This document shows, piece by piece, positions 27,761 through 61,789 of a stretch of 64,000 nt of DNA. Both the position numbers and the translations under genes were made by a program. The notes beneath the pieces were generated by a model. The model made no database searches and had not been told where the DNA came from. It worked only from the letters and a program-made list of their open reading frames with translations. The stretch's first letter is position 1; each line of letters begins with the position of its first letter. Source of the stretch: Talpa occidentalis (taxonomy: Eukaryota; Chordata; Mammalia; Eulipotyphla; Talpidae); contig NW_023605083.1 in the NCBI RefSeq assembly GCF_014898055.3, forward strand, positions 93,955,483 through 94,019,482, given 5' to 3'.

Positions 27761-28025
27761 GGGCCTCCCCGGTGGCTCAGCGGTTGAGCGCTGGGTTGCG
27801 AGGCTGCCCGCGACCTCTGCGGCGCCGGTTCGATCCCCAGCTGCTCCCCGGCCACCTGAGGAGGGTCCCACATGGCGCGCAGACCTCTCCTGCCACCCGC
27901 TGCTCCCCTCAGCAGTGTACCTCGGTCCTTCTGCCTGCTCTGCTCCCCGCTCTGGCTCTGGTGAATTCTCTCACCCTCCCGCGCTTCTGGCTGTACCCAG
28001 TGCATGTATAAACAAAACAAACAAA

Positions 28026-28072
<47 letters not shown>
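27761..28072 (+). mobile_element. tRNA-derived SINE, subfamily A, youngest-looking copy
   Basis: Plus-strand near-consensus copy with intact A box (GGTGGCTCAGCGG) and B box (GGTTCGATCCC), a long (AAAT)n tail at about 28022-28072, and the perfect 16-bp duplication AAAAAGGGGGAAACTG (27745-27760 and 28073-28088). High CpG content suggests recent insertion. Confidence 0.94.
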
Positions 28073-28088
28073 AAAAAGGGGGAAACTG

Positions 28089-30390
28089 GTATCCTTTAAT
28101 GTACTGTCCAACAAGGGGCCCTCACGTCTGAAGGTTCACTTTGCTGAAGGCCTCTTGGGAGGGGGTGGAAGTGACCCTGGAGTGTCTATTAGGAGAGCAC
28201 CGTGGTGACACAGGTGCACTCCGCTAACTGGCTGCTGTTGTCAGTGCTTCATCAGCACAGTTGGGTGCCGGGATGCTAAGCTTTGGGGTTCATGTGGTAA
28301 AGAAGGCCCACTTCTCTCTGCCTCCCTGACCTACTGGACTTCTCCCAGAGTGGGATGTGAATGGTCACTGGACTGCATACCCCGCCCTCTGTACCCCATA
28401 GGAGGCGCCTATTTCAAGCCTGCCCACTTCCCAGAAAGCTGCCCATCTCCGAGAGTAGGCCAGAGGGTGGAAATGGCTCAGATGCCCCAGGCCAGTGGGC
28501 CCACAAAGGAAACAAAAAAGAACATTTTATGTTTCTAGGTGTGAACTGTCATTGGAAATGCTGGCTTTGCCCCTGGGGAGGATACCAGGATGCTCTCAAA
28601 ATAAACACATACATACCAAGCCCTGCTTTTTAGCTCTGAACACCTGCTGCACAAGGGACTGAGACCCCAGGCCCAAAATAGGCGCAGCTGCGGCAGACAC
28701 AAATCTCACCGAGGCTGAGGCTGAGCCGTATTTGTAAATGTCTATCCTGCCACACAGCCCCTGCCCTTCCCGCTCTGAGTCTCTCTTGCTTTTCCTGGTC
28801 TGTTTTGTTTTGTTTCGGTTTTTTGTGGGCACTGCTTCTCCTTTTCCCAGCTCATGGGCATAGCAGGCAGGTGGGAAATACAGAGGGATGAATACATGTA
28901 AAAAGAACCACAGACCGGGAACGTGGAGCAACCAGGCTGGGAAAGATGGATGCTGGAGCGCCGGGCCGATGAGCGGACGGTGTCCTGTCTTCACAGGGCA
29001 GTACCTTGCCCCAAAGGGCCTCCTCACTGATACCCAATACTCTCCTGGGGCGTATGAGCCTGCATTGCAAAAAGCCACGCCCAAAGCAAGTTCCTGGTTA
29101 GGAATGCTCACAAATTAACAAAGAACCACTTTTGAGTTATTAGGGTCTCTTTATTACTGATGGGCAGAGGCAGAAAGTCAGTGCAGAAAGAATGTGTTTG
29201 CCCTGAGAGCACGGAGTCCCAACCCCTTTACTTTCCCTACAGGAGCTGAGTTAACCCCTCATGGGGTGGCTGCTGTGCACAGAGCATTGCACTTGCTGCA
29301 AAGGCAGCTGATCTTTGGGTCTCTGATAACAAGATATCACCTGTCACCCAATCACCTGCCTCAGTTTCCCATTTCCTTTGGTTTGGTTTTGCTCTGTTGT
29401 TGTGATTGGGGTACTCGCCAGAAATTGCCCTTGAGGTCTGAGGTTCTGTCTTATCTATGTGGATGACAGCTGTCTTTCTTCTTTAAGCTGACCCTCCTCT
29501 CAGCAGACTGGTGTCAGCTTTCTTGGTGAGGGTGGCCTAAGGGGGTCTGTCACCTGCTCGCCTAAATAAATACCCCCAAGCTTCCTGAGCAAGGTCTCGG
29601 TCTTGTTTGACAGTCCATGAAGAAAGCCCATAAATGCCCAGGCCTCAGGGCTCCTTGTGCCTCACTGCCATGAAAAGCATGAAACATCTTTGATAAAAAT
29701 AGTCGCTGCCACCCAGGGGCCCTGGCTTCTGGTGGCCGGCTGCCCAGCTGCCGGGGCGTGGCAGCCTCCGGAATGTCTGAGCATTGCTCAGGGTAACTGG
29801 GTCGCTGCGCAGGCCCAGCAAACAAAGCCTCTCCGCCTCAGCTGTTCTGAGTGGAGGGATTAACAGTAGGGGTGAAAATAGCCCTTCGTATTCTAGGTGG
29901 CTTCCTCATACCACATTCCCAGGCACACATTGCTTTATTAAAGCTCTCAGCTGTTATGGTGATCCAGGCGAGAAGAGAGGAAAGACTGCTTCACCAACTG
30001 CTGGCAGGTTGCAAGTGGCCACCAATTTTCCTCCATAAGGACATGTTACTCTGGTTAGAAGCTGTGCCCATTGCATGTCCTTAAGAAGGGGACCATCTGT
30101 CAATCATAAATCAAGATGTCCTCTGTCCCAAATAAGGAAGGAGTCTACTATCCTAGCTGATGATCCCCTTCGAGTTGAAAGTTAGACATTTTTAAATCCT
30201 GTGCTTCAGTATGTATTTCTTGTGAATTCAAAAAATCAGGAAATAAAAAATAGAAATCGATTGCTAAGAGATTTGAGACTCAGCAAAGAATTCAGAAAGT
30301 TGGAGGTAATTGAAGAGTATAAGAATTACAGGGGGGAATAAATAAAATCTATGCTCATATACCAAAAAAAAAAAAAACCAGTAAAAGAAA
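28089..30390. other. Intergenic, repeat-poor, candidate regulatory block
   Basis: About 2.3 kb without a recognised transposon or coding exon. Contains the motif cluster annotated at 29628-29844. Confidence 0.5.
29628..29844. promoter_or_regulatory. Candidate muscle cis-regulatory module
   Basis: Within about 217 bp: CArG-like CCATAAATGC (29628-29637), MEF2-like ATAAAAATAG (29693-29702), E-boxes CAGCTG at 29745-29750 and 29839-29844, and an MCAT core (GGAATG, reverse of CATTCC) at 29770-29775. About 3.5 kb downstream of the MYH3 3' end. These are motif matches only; function is inferred from location between myosin genes. Confidence 0.35.
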
Positions 30391-30402
30391 AGGAGACTAT
30401 TT

Positions 30403-30666
30403 TTTTAATGATTTATTTATGCATATAAGAACTCGGGTGTAGGCCAGAGGTGTAGAGGGTGGGGTGAGAGGATTCACCAGAGACAGAGTGGGGAGCAGAA
30501 CAGGCAGATCTACTGAAATACACTGCTGAGGGGAGCAGTGGGTGAGACAGGAGAGGTCTGCTCTGCCATGTGGGTAACTCCCTGGCTGGGGATCGAACTC
30601 ATGCTGCAGCGGCTGCCAAAAACTTGATAGTGCTGAAACTTAACCCCTGTGCCACCAGGGAGACCC
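30403..30666 (-). mobile_element. tRNA-derived SINE, subfamily B
   Basis: Minus-strand copy flanked by AGGAGACTATTT (30391-30402) and AGGAGGTTATTT (30667-30678). Has the B-type section TGCTGCAGCGGCTGCC followed by TTAACCCCTGTGCCACCAGG. Confidence 0.85.
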
Positions 30667-30678
30667 AGGAGGTTATTT

Positions 30679-33311
30679 ACAAAAAAGAAAAGTCATTTGA
30701 GATGACCCTCACTTTTGAAATAGTGGGTTTCTATGGGGAAGGACTGTAGGTGCTACAGTGCTGGGAAAATTATGGTCACCACACCTGAGGGGAGAAACCT
30801 ATATTGTGAAAAAACAAACAAGGATATAAAATAATGGTACATCATTAATAAAAAAAATTTTTTTGAAGGAAAAAAAATAACATAGTGGGACTTACCCTCA
30901 TAAGTTAGCCAGACAAGAAGGACACTTTACCCTTTTTGGCCATTCTATTTTGAGGGTCATGGGCAAATAAGCCAGCAGATACTTCAAATGAGCTACAGAT
31001 CACCCAGATTCCTGTGGAATGGTCAGAGGGCCTGTGCAGGGAGACTATCTGCACACACGGTGGGCTGAGTTGGCGGGCAGCAACAGAAAGTGGAGGAAGA
31101 TAGCAGAAATAGTCAACAGTAAGTCACAAATGAAAAACCGTACACTTTGGGTTTTATCCGCCCAGTTCTACCACACCATTGCCCCACACCCCACTTTCTC
31201 AGAGAATTTCTCATGTTTGCTTCCCTAGCTGCTGAGGTAGACAGAGCTTTGCAGCATCAGGAATTCCTGGGAGCGAGGCAGAATCCCAGCCCCACCATTT
31301 TGACCTTGAGCAATTTACTCTTGTGTGTGCATGTTTCTTCTTCATCTGTTCTATGAAGCCAGGGTGATATGGCCCATCCCCCACCCCAAATAGTTACCCC
31401 GATGATGCAAGGTGTGTGTGGTGAGGGCCCGTGGTAAGAGTCCAGTAAATAGAGGCTGATGTCACTCTCCTCCTCTCCGGTCCAGGACCAGCCTTCCCTC
31501 TCCTGCCAGGGCTGTGTGTCCTTATTTGGGGTGAAACATGTGCTTTAGTTTTCCTCACTCAGTAGCAGGACTTACATTTTCTATAGGCATGGACAGCCTT
31601 TGCTTCATGCAATAAATAAATACAAGAAAAGTTGGTCATAAAATCAACTCTTACGAAATGAATTTTATCCACTTAATATTCTTCACAAAATCAGAGTTAA
31701 TTGTCACGGAACATTTCCAGAAGCCAAATCCTTACCTTGTGTGAAATATTGCACTTTGCAGGTAAGCCATGCCCTACAACTTCACTGCTTACCAATTCTT
31801 TAAGTCTGCAATTCTATAAAACAAGTTCATTTCAAAGATAGTGTCTCCCTGCCTTTCTTTCTCTCATTTTCTCTCATCCTTTCTTATCAATAAGTATTTT
31901 CACATGTACTTTCTAATGATAGGTGCTGTTTTAGAAAATACAGTCATGGTGTACCTAGATAGTGAATACAAATTCCATATTACCATCAAAATATTGAGTC
32001 AAGATTCAAATTTTACCATTTGGAGTGTGTGTGTGTGTCCTGACAGGATCCATACAGAGCAGTTGGTGGGTAGTTCTGTTATGTCTCTTTTACTCTCTTG
32101 TTCCCCCTTCCATTTCATTTACCCTCTTTTTCTTTGTAAGTTATTTATTGAAAAAATCTGGATAGTGTGTTCTGCTGAGTTCCCCACATATTGGAGTATA
32201 TTGGTTGTATCTGGATCTCTGCATTTCCCAGAAGTTGGTGGTCATGTTCAGAAGTTTGATCAGATCTAAGCGTTAGACTGTTGGGTGGAAATCCTCCCTT
32301 GGCGGTGGGGTGTACTTCCAGGGGGAGGCAAGTCACATCTGCTTGTCTGTATATTTGGATATTCGTAGTCATAATGCATTAGGCGTTCATAATTCATAGC
32401 AAAATGGTGGATCAGACTTGCTTCCACTGATGGTTTCCTCCCAACCACAAACACACATGTTACTTTTTAGTCACAGTGTTGCCAGGAAATGTGGGAAGCA
32501 AGTCAGAGAGTTATTGTCTTTGAGACAAAATTATCTGACATCAGCAATTGGTCAAATCTGACATGCATTGAGTATGAAGTGAGCTCCCCTGGTCTTTAAT
32601 GCCCACTGAGTCAAATTGTGTCATTTCCTAATCTTCTAAAACTGATAAAGAGGGGAACTTGGCAACTATTTTTGGTAAGTTTAAACGTGATGAAACCCAA
32701 ATGCTTTCAGGCTAGAAGATGCTATTTCCAGTTCTGACTTCCTACCATACTTTTCCTCTTAGGGTAAAGATAGGTTTTTACTTGGATGAAGGGGGAGATT
32801 TTCTGTTGTGCAGCTTTGAAATAATAGCAGACTGGGCCAGTCTACTCAGTGGTAGATTTAGAATAAGCATTCAGAGGGGCCAGAAACTGCTTTATTCACC
32901 TGTGTCTTCTTATTACTTAGCACAGCACAGTAAATCTCTGCCCAGCAAGCATTCACTGGATTTCAGAGGTCATTCCAGAATGTGGAGAAGGGGACTCTGT
33001 CTCTTGCCTAACAACCCCATTCAACTTGAAACAGGGTTCTCCCCAGGCGATTCTCTGTGTTTCCCTCATATCATTTTGAGGGACAAGTCTTCTGGGTGGC
33101 CTCCCTGTCAAACCGTGATTAGCTTAGGAGTATTTTTTCTTTCTGATCTAAAGTTCAAACTAAAAAGCAATCTGTCCCTGTCCCCACATACACACACCAA
33201 TGAATTTATCAAGCCATCTGCTACCAAGATTTCAGCATTAGGCATAAAGATCACCAGTGAAACACTTCCATGAGGAGCAGAGAAGATAAATATAATGAAA
33301 CAGCACCCCAA
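30679..33311. other. Intergenic, immediate 3' flank of MYH3
   Basis: About 2.6 kb. MIR-like wording near 31250-31460. A 184-codon open frame at 32719-33273 (plus) has no domain or composition suggesting a real protein and is within chance expectation for this window size. Confidence 0.5.
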
Positions 33312-33427
33312 ATTGAAAACAAGGCAAAGTTTATTGCAGGTGAATAGCAGTCACATGAAAATGAAATCTAATGATCATGAAAATATACATTTTGCATATT
33401 TTCTGTCCTGTTGCAGAACTGGGTAGT

Positions 33428-33454
<27 letters not shown>
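33312..33454 (-). CDS. MYH3: MYH3 exon 41 (C-terminus and 3'UTR)
   Basis: The coding part 33428-33454 encodes the tailpiece MVVHESEE and stop TGA. The remainder is a short 3'UTR of roughly 115 nt. The acceptor is CTCCAG. The 3' limit is estimated from the poly(A) signal. Confidence 0.93.
33330..33335 (-). terminator. MYH3: MYH3 poly(A) signal AATAAA
   Basis: TTTATT on the plus strand, AATAAA in the transcript, 92 nt after the stop codon, followed by a T/G-rich stretch (TTGCCTTGTTTTC). Cleavage is expected near 33310-33318. Confidence 0.85.
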
Positions 33455-54925
<21,471 letters not shown>

Positions 54926-55297
54926 TCATAAAACCTAGACATTGTCCAGGGAGTATTTAAAAATAAATTCCATAAAAAAACAAATGTCACTCTTCAAAGA
55001 GAGTGCTAACTGGCAAGTAACTAAGGAATTTGTGAAGCGTTTTGATTCAAGGTGGCTCCCTCCTCACACAAGGAAACGAGCTTTTTGCTGCCTATGAATA
55101 GAAGCAGCATTTGACATCAGCATCCATTTGTTAAGTTTCCCCAAATCGCAGTCACCTCCCAGGCCTCTCCAGGCCCATCTCGGCCTATCTGAGCGCTCTA
55201 CCCTCTCAGCGCCCTGGGGCTACTTCAAGGTGGGGAGGGCCAATAACTGGAGCACAGGGGGACTTCCAGCAGCCCAGAATGTGGCTGGACTCCTCAC

Positions 55298-55340
55298 CTG
55301 AGAATCACACCACAGAGGGACAGCAGGAGACAGAGCAACC
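55298..55340 (-). other. MYH3: MYH3 exon 2, 5' untranslated
   Basis: A 43-nt segment with acceptor GATTTTCTAG before it and donor GTGAGGAG after it on the minus strand. It has no ATG. Sarcomeric MYH genes normally carry a short second non-coding exon before the start-codon exon, which is why this segment was chosen. It is not verified by transcript data. Confidence 0.65.
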
Positions 55341-56142
55341 CTAGAAAATCAGACCTGCAATAAGAACACATGAAGAAAACTCAGGATGCCTGGCAGAGCC
55401 TGGCTCAGTTTTCAATCAGTTTGATGAATTAATGAAATAAAATAAAAGACCAATAAGTTAAAAAAAAAAATAAAGAGCCTTGTTCCAGAGCAAGCAGGGG
55501 GAGCAGTGGGATGTGACCCTCAAGTGAACCATCAGGGTGGGAAAAGCCCCCATCTGCCTAAACCTGGCCCCTCCAGCCTGCTGTGCTCCTTTTGTCTGCA
55601 ATGCTTCCAATTTAGAATAGAGGATATACATAGGACTCTACTTAAAAAGCTTGTGATTCTAGAGCCTGGTCTCCTTGTCTGCTGGGATCAGGAAAATCTC
55701 AGAGACTGGCTAGTTGATACTCTCCAGCCACTGCCATGGCGGTTCTGAGAGGAGAGAACACCAAACAGGCACCCAGCCAAGTGGGGAAATTGAGGGCAAG
55801 GAGAGGCCCTGAGTCCTAACTGCTGCTCTGCATGGCTCAGAAAGGTACATGGAGAGCATCGGACATGGTGGACATCTGAGGCTCATGGCGCGTCCAGAGG
55901 GATTCTGCCTGAGAGGACACTCGAAGATGATGTCAAGGGGAGAATGGGGAGAGGGCCAGAAGGACCCCTGCTTCTGTGGGTGTGGGAGGCAGAGGGTGGA
56001 TGGGCATTTGGGCTTAGGGAGATGGAGCTCAGTATCTAAGGAATTCTTACCAAAGCTAGGTAGGGCCCCAGCCCATCACACGGGCCACCCCGAGTTAGTG
56101 TCCTCCCAGCAGAGAGCCCTGCAGGAGGGGACTGTGACTTAC
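55341..56142 (-). other. MYH3: MYH3 intron 1
   Basis: About 0.8 kb of non-repetitive, moderately GC-rich sequence between the two untranslated exons. An (A)n-rich patch occurs near 55460. I see no coding potential and no recognisable transposon. Confidence 0.6.
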
Positions 56143-56164
56143 CTCGGCCCACGAGAGAACGCCA
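56143..56164 (-). other. MYH3: MYH3 exon 1, 5' untranslated (start approximate)
   Basis: The low-coordinate end is set by a good donor, reading GGGCCGAG then GTAAGTCA on the minus strand. The high-coordinate end is estimated as about 30 bp downstream of the TATA box. No start codon lies in it. Confidence 0.65.
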
Positions 56165-56186
56165 CATGGGGCCGTTGCCGCCTGTG

Positions 56187-56195
56187 CTTTTATAG
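56187..56195 (-). promoter_or_regulatory. MYH3: MYH3 TATA box
   Basis: On the minus strand this reads CTATAAAAG, a strong TATA box. It lies about 45-50 bp upstream of the splice donor of the inferred first exon, so initiation is expected near 56160-56165. A TATA-driven start with a very short non-coding exon 1 is usual for sarcomeric MYH genes. Confidence 0.8.
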
Positions 56196-56216
56196 TCCCA
56201 GGCTAACCCCCTGGCT

Positions 56217-56236
56217 CATTCCTCCTCTATATTTGG
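56217..56236. promoter_or_regulatory. MCAT and CArG-like motifs upstream of MYH3 TATA
   Basis: CATTCC at 56217-56222 matches the MCAT core bound by TEAD factors. CTATATTTGG at 56227-56236 is one base from the SRF CArG consensus CC(A/T)6GG and also resembles a MEF2 site. Both sit 20-40 bp upstream of the TATA box. Motif matches only; occupancy is inferred from known muscle promoters. Confidence 0.5.
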
Positions 56237-56310
56237 AAAGTGAGTGACGGACACCACAAGCTGAGGACCAGCTCCTTCCTCACGTTTTTTTTGTCATTGC
56301 CAAGGGAAAG

Positions 56311-56354
56311 GTATATATAGAAATGAGCAGGATCCATAACCATTTTTCCAACTG
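56311..56354. promoter_or_regulatory. MEF2-like site and E-box in MYH3 proximal promoter
   Basis: GTATATATAG at 56311-56320 is one base off the MEF2 consensus YTAWWWWTAR, and CAACTG at 56349-56354 fits the E-box CANNTG. They lie roughly 120-160 bp upstream of the TATA box, the usual interval for muscle promoter elements. The E-box motif is common by chance, so the assignment is tentative. Confidence 0.35.
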
Positions 56355-59300
56355 TAGAAAGTTGAGAGTTTGAGATGCCTTTCTCTGGACGTGGGGCTGC
56401 TGCTCCCCAGGCCGCCACCCCTCAGGGACACCAGCATGAGTCCTTCAACAAGGCCCCAACACAATCAATCAGCAATTAGCTTAGAGAGCTCATCACGTGG
56501 GAAAATGAACGAAACCCAGGAAGAAAATGTTAACATCCTCTTGGAGTTTTGAACAAGACTTTCCTCACAACACAGGGTTAAGGCAGGGCTGTGTGATTGT
56601 GAAAGATGCCAGGAACAATAGGGCTTGGATTTCTCCTCCTCTTCTCCGTTTACTGTGTAACTTTCTGTCTCATTAGTATTTTTATTAACTTAATCCGTTC
56701 TTAAGCACCAGTAGGACCAACAAGTAAATTAATGACAGGGAGCTATTCGCCAGCCAGTATTCACAGCAACAGCTGCTTAAGGGCCTGTTGTTATTAAGAT
56801 ACATTACCAACTAGGAAGGACCAGCTGCTGGCTTTGGTGGGGGGCCTGGGGAGCAGTGGTGGGCTGCAGAGAAAGGGAGGGCCACCAAATGTGCTGGTTT
56901 CTAAATCAAGATCGGAAAAATAAAGCCTCAGGGGAGGGCGAGGGTATATTTGAAGCTGTTGTCCACACCAGTCCTACTTTTTTTTGTTCACTTGTCCCCC
57001 TTCGTTCTCGGGGAGGCTGTCTGGGTAGGCTACCTGCGGTTGTTAATTCTGAACAGAACAGTGGGGCAATATTCTCCCCCTTGAGAATTAGAACTGTTCC
57101 CACCCAGCCTGTCCCTACCAAGTCCTGCTATGGAGGCTGCTTAAGAGGTGTGATGGGGAAGGGGAAGCCGGGCTGCAGCTCCGCTCTGGAGGAGCCCGCG
57201 TGACAGACCACCGAGCTGGCCTCTATACAGAATCACTCACTGCCTTTACCCTGGAGAGTTGATCCAAAAATCATGAGCAGATCGTTTTTGAGATTTAGGT
57301 AATTCTGTCAAAGTAATACATTTATGAAGCTCCTGTTCTGGGAAAGCCCAGCAAGGTCAGTGACCACCAAGGGAAAACGTAGGGAAGGGCTACCCACCCA
57401 TGGGCCCACCCTCACGCCAGTGTGCTGTGGGCCTGGGCACAGCCCATCCTATTCATTGGAACCAAATGCCTCACCCTAGAGCCCCCTCCTCACACCAGCA
57501 CCAGCACCATTAAAGTGCCACCCATGTCATAAAAGAGAGGGGTCTCTTCGGGGCTCTGTCCTGTCTGGCAGTGATACATCCATCCAAGTCTTTGTGCCAC
57601 TGGCTGGTCACCTCCTTGAGAGGCCTGGTCAGGACAGTCAAGGGACAGGTGAATGTCACCTGTTCAAGCCCTTATGAGGCCAAGGCGGGTACTTCAGCCC
57701 CATCTCTGGCAGTTTGCGGCTTGCTGGTGGGGGTGGGTACTTGCAGCTGCTTCTCAAACACCGCGAGGGTTTGAGACTTTGTGGGGAACATCACATGGGT
57801 GAGGAAGGATGTTTCCAGTTGACCCTCTTTCTGTAGGAGCATGTCTACACCCACCTTCCCGGAAACCGAAAGGCCATATTCCACACTGGCTTTCTCTGAG
57901 TTTCTTCTGAAATTGCATCCCCATTACATTAAGGAGCCCAAAACAAGCTCTGGAATGGCTGCTGCACCTCCCCCTGCACGCGGCAAATGGCGATGGCCCG
58001 CCCACCCCAGTTTTTCCCAAATTACCCATCCTCCCTTCCTTCTCACTACCAAACTCCTCCTCATGGAATCATAGTGTTTAACTGAAAGATCTTAGAGATC
58101 ATTTGCCAAAAGGCCTCCTTTTGCTTATGAGAATATGGAAGGCAAGAGAGGTGGGAAGTTTGCCCAAAGCAATTCCAAAAAAGAACCTGAGAGCTAGGGG
58201 CTAGAGCCCAGCTCTCCAGAAGAAATCTTAAGTGAGATAACAACTGCCACAGAGAACACAATTGAAAAACTAGACATCAGGCATCAGAAGTTACCACCGT
58301 TTAGAACATTCACATTAGGAGAAGGAAGAACTGCATGGAACAGTAGCAGCAGCAGGTTGTAGGACAAAGAGCTAGTGTGGAGTCAGACAGGATGATGGGA
58401 AACCCAAACGCCCCTCTTGAGGCTTCTGTGGTGGCAGGCTTTGTGCCTAACTGCTCTGAGCATCTGTCTTCTCATCTGTGAAATGGGGATGATAGTGCTG
58501 CCTCCCAGACTGCTTATGTGCTCTCAATAGGACATTCCCACAGCAGATGTGTCAGCCATGCTGGCTCTGTGGCACCATGTGGATCTTTAAGTTTCTTTTC
58601 CTCTCTAGTTCCCAGGTGACAGCACAGTACAACTGGCCTTCTTGATGACCCTGGGTGGATCATACTGAATATTTGTTTTATCGAGGTGAGGAGGGAGAAG
58701 TGACATATACTTTTAAAAAAAGATTCCCCTTCAAAGAGAGAATTTCATAGATGGGACAGCTTTCGAGAGGCTTCAAGAGGAATTCAGGATTTGACTAGGT
58801 ACCCCTCGTCTGGAATTCCTGCCCTGATCAGCAGCGACAGGTGACTTAGTATATTATTAGTTATTTGGGGCGGGGGGTGGGGGGAGACAGGAGAAGTCCT
58901 TGTTCCTTCAGCCATCACCCAGCTAGAGCTAATCCCATAGCCAGGGCTGAGAGCTACATTTATTTCTGCATGAGCCGGAAAAAATGTATTGTGTCTCAGG
59001 AATGCTTGCTAGCTTAGGACGCAGTACATGGAGCAAGGCTGTGGCTCCTGCCAGCCGGCTGCTCCCTCCCTCCCAGAGCTGTGACCTCTGCTGCTCTTTG
59101 ATGTCCACCCTGGTGGACACGGGGCCCTGGGAGGAGCAGTGTCCTCACGCTCGACGAGTCCAGCACCTGAAGTCAGCCTCCTGAGTACATGCCGCCTGGA
59201 TCAAGTGCCTTCTTTACGTCCTGCTGTGAGGAGGATTAGGTGTCTCTGGAAGTTGGTTATTCTGAGCCAAGACCTTAATGGGACTGGGGCAAAGGATGGG

Positions 59301-59850
59301 GTCCTGAGCCAAAGCCCACTGCTGACATTTAAGCAGAGAGAGGCCGTGATTCTCTTTTAATTCAACTTGACAAAACCCACTGTCCTGACTTTGCATTATG
59401 AACAATTTAAAATTTATAAAGCACAGTTAATAAGCACCCAAGATTGTGATGCAGTTGGGTTTGATGTCAAAACGGTGCTATGAACCCCCTCTCTCGCAGT
59501 GGAAGAGGAATTCGGGAATAGAGGGTTGGGGAATGACCATGTTGGGCCAGGGACCTTAATAGAGCAATTTCTAGAAAGCATCAAACCTCATTTTCTAAGT
59601 GCAAGGGAGAGCATGTACTAAAGGTGAGCGGGTGGGTGAACAGAGATGATTCCACACACTGAAAACATAAGGAGAGGACAAAAAAGGAGCGTGAGCAAAG
59701 GTTTGAGGGACACTTACTGCTTGGAGATGAATTTCATACCTAGGGAGGGCCTGTGGTGGCCACTCTCAGCAGTACTTTTACTCGGATGATTGATGGGGCC
59801 TTGTGGTGGGGAGCAGAGCCCCAGGAGTACAACAGGGAAGAGTGCTTTCA
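56355..59850. other. 5' flank of MYH3, mostly unique
   Basis: About 3.5 kb upstream of the promoter motifs. E-boxes include CACGTG near 56494, and CAGCTG near 56770 and 56822. MIR-like segments occur at 58080-58260 and 58380-58560. No coding exon recognised. In other mammals SCO1 lies further out in this direction, but none of its exons are seen. Confidence 0.5.
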
Positions 59851-59854
59851 GTGG

Positions 59855-60120
59855 GTCATTATTATTTCTGGACTTTTCGATAATAGCCATTCCAACTGGT
59901 ATGAGGTAAAATTGTGGTTTGGATCTGCACTTCCCTAGTGGTGAGCCATGCAGCGCCATCCTATATATATCTTTGATGAAAGAGCCTCTGCCCTTGTTTT
60001 CATCAGACTGTATGTTTTATTGTCTATATATTTTATTGTTGCTGACTTGCTTGAGTCATTGGGTTTTATTAACCCTTTGTCTGAGATATTGTTCCCAAGG
60101 GGAAGAGTTTTTAAAGAGGC
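59855..60120 (-). mobile_element. L1 ORF2 fragment
   Basis: Antisense L1 wording: ATAGCCATTCCAACTGGTAT, GGATCTGCACTTCCCTAGTG and TTTATTAACCCTTTGTCTGA. No intact frame. Confidence 0.7.
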
Positions 60121-61789
60121 AGGTATTGCCTTGGGCCTTGCCAGGGGGTTGGGATAGGAATGAAAAGTTATGTATGCATTTAAGCAACGCCTTAGAGAGG
60201 GGAGGAAGCAAACTGGTCCATTAGCTGCCTGTAGTGTGTGGAAGGTAAATTACTGATTGGCTGAAATAGAAAACAAAGGGCACCATGATAGACAGTAGAG
60301 AACCTGGAAGAAAGGCCAGTTTCAGAAGTGGGGTTGACTTAAGCCTTAACCTTTCATTTGAAGGATAACACTGAATTTTATTTAAGTTGTGATTTTCAAA
60401 TTTGGCTATCCCTTAGCATCACCAGAGATGCCGTTAAAAAATAAAAACTTTACACAGCCCATTGGAAGATATGGCTTCATAAGGACGAAGACTCCATAGC
60501 AACACATTAGATAAAACACTAAAGAATACACTTATGCCAAATGCAAAGTAATGCTGAAAGACACAAAAGTGTCTTTTTAAATTTTCTCGCTGTTGGATGG
60601 CATGATTCAGCATCATAAAGATGTTAATTCCACCCATGTTAATGCATGAACTTAGAGCAATTCTAAGGAAAATACCAAGAAGTTCTTTTTTTTTCCTGAC
60701 CTAGATAGGTAATACTAGATTTCATATACCTAAAGGCCAACCTCCCAGATAGTAAAATAGAAAGTGTATAGTCTACATAATGAAGAGTGTTGTGTCATAC
60801 GTGAAGAAACAGAGGACCAAGCACATAATAAAAATTTGGGAAAAGGCCCTAATACTAATGGAAATTTGACTTAGGAGGAAGGTGTCAGGAGCAGAGACAG
60901 ACTTTTTAATATATGGTGGAGGAACTACTGGTTGGCCATTTGAAACAAGATATATTTGGGTCCATATCTCATACCCCACACCACATTAAATGACAAACGT
61001 ATCAGATCCAGATGTAAAGAATGAAGCACTTACTAAAAGGAAACATGGGTGAATTTTTTATAGTCTGGGGGTAGGGAAGCTTGATTATGACTCAAGATTC
61101 AGAGCAAAAAATTTTAAAACCTGATATATTTATTCTTAAATGTTCTGTAGGAAAAAGACTTTAGACCTAGAAGTCTACACCCAAATTGGCATTTAAGTTT
61201 GAGGGTTAAAAAAGAAATTTTTGGATATTGAAAAATTCAGGATGTTTATTTAATTTTTTGCATATCCTCTTTGAAGGAATTATTGGTGGATATATTGCAC
61301 TTTAGTAGTCCAGGGTGACTATTCACATATACATACCCCAAAATTCAACAAGGAAAACTGGAAAATAAAATGGCATACCTCTACCCTGGAAAATGGACAA
61401 TTAGCAGGGCATTTTGGGATGAGGGGGAAAAGAAAGTGACAGATGTTAGCTAGATGTCTGTAAAGTTAAACAATTTCACAGTTAAACAATTTCACAGTAG
61501 CCATCCTGGCCTGTATTGGAGAAAACTTTCTAAACTACTGATGAGTGGGAGGGTGGAAGAAACTTCCCATGTAACCACCACAGGCAAGGAAGGTGGGAAA
61601 AATAAGAGAAGCAAAGCGGGGTGGAAGAGAAATATAAGGTAAATAGAAAAAACACAAAAAGTGAACCCTGATCAAGCCCTGGCTATTTAATTTTCATCAT
61701 TTATTATGATGTGATTCTGGAGTCTTTTTAATAATCCTCTTTCCTCTGAAAGCAAATTAAAAATGGATATATTCAATATCATAAAAATT

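Noticed and set aside
27761..28072. tRNA gene (A and B boxes present)
   Set aside because: The boxes belong to the head of a SINE with body, A-rich tail and target duplication; no full cloverleaf was identified.
32719..33273. 184-codon plus-strand open frame downstream of MYH3
   Set aside because: No recognisable domain, no promoter or Kozak context of note, and one frame of this length is expected by chance in 64 kb read in six frames.
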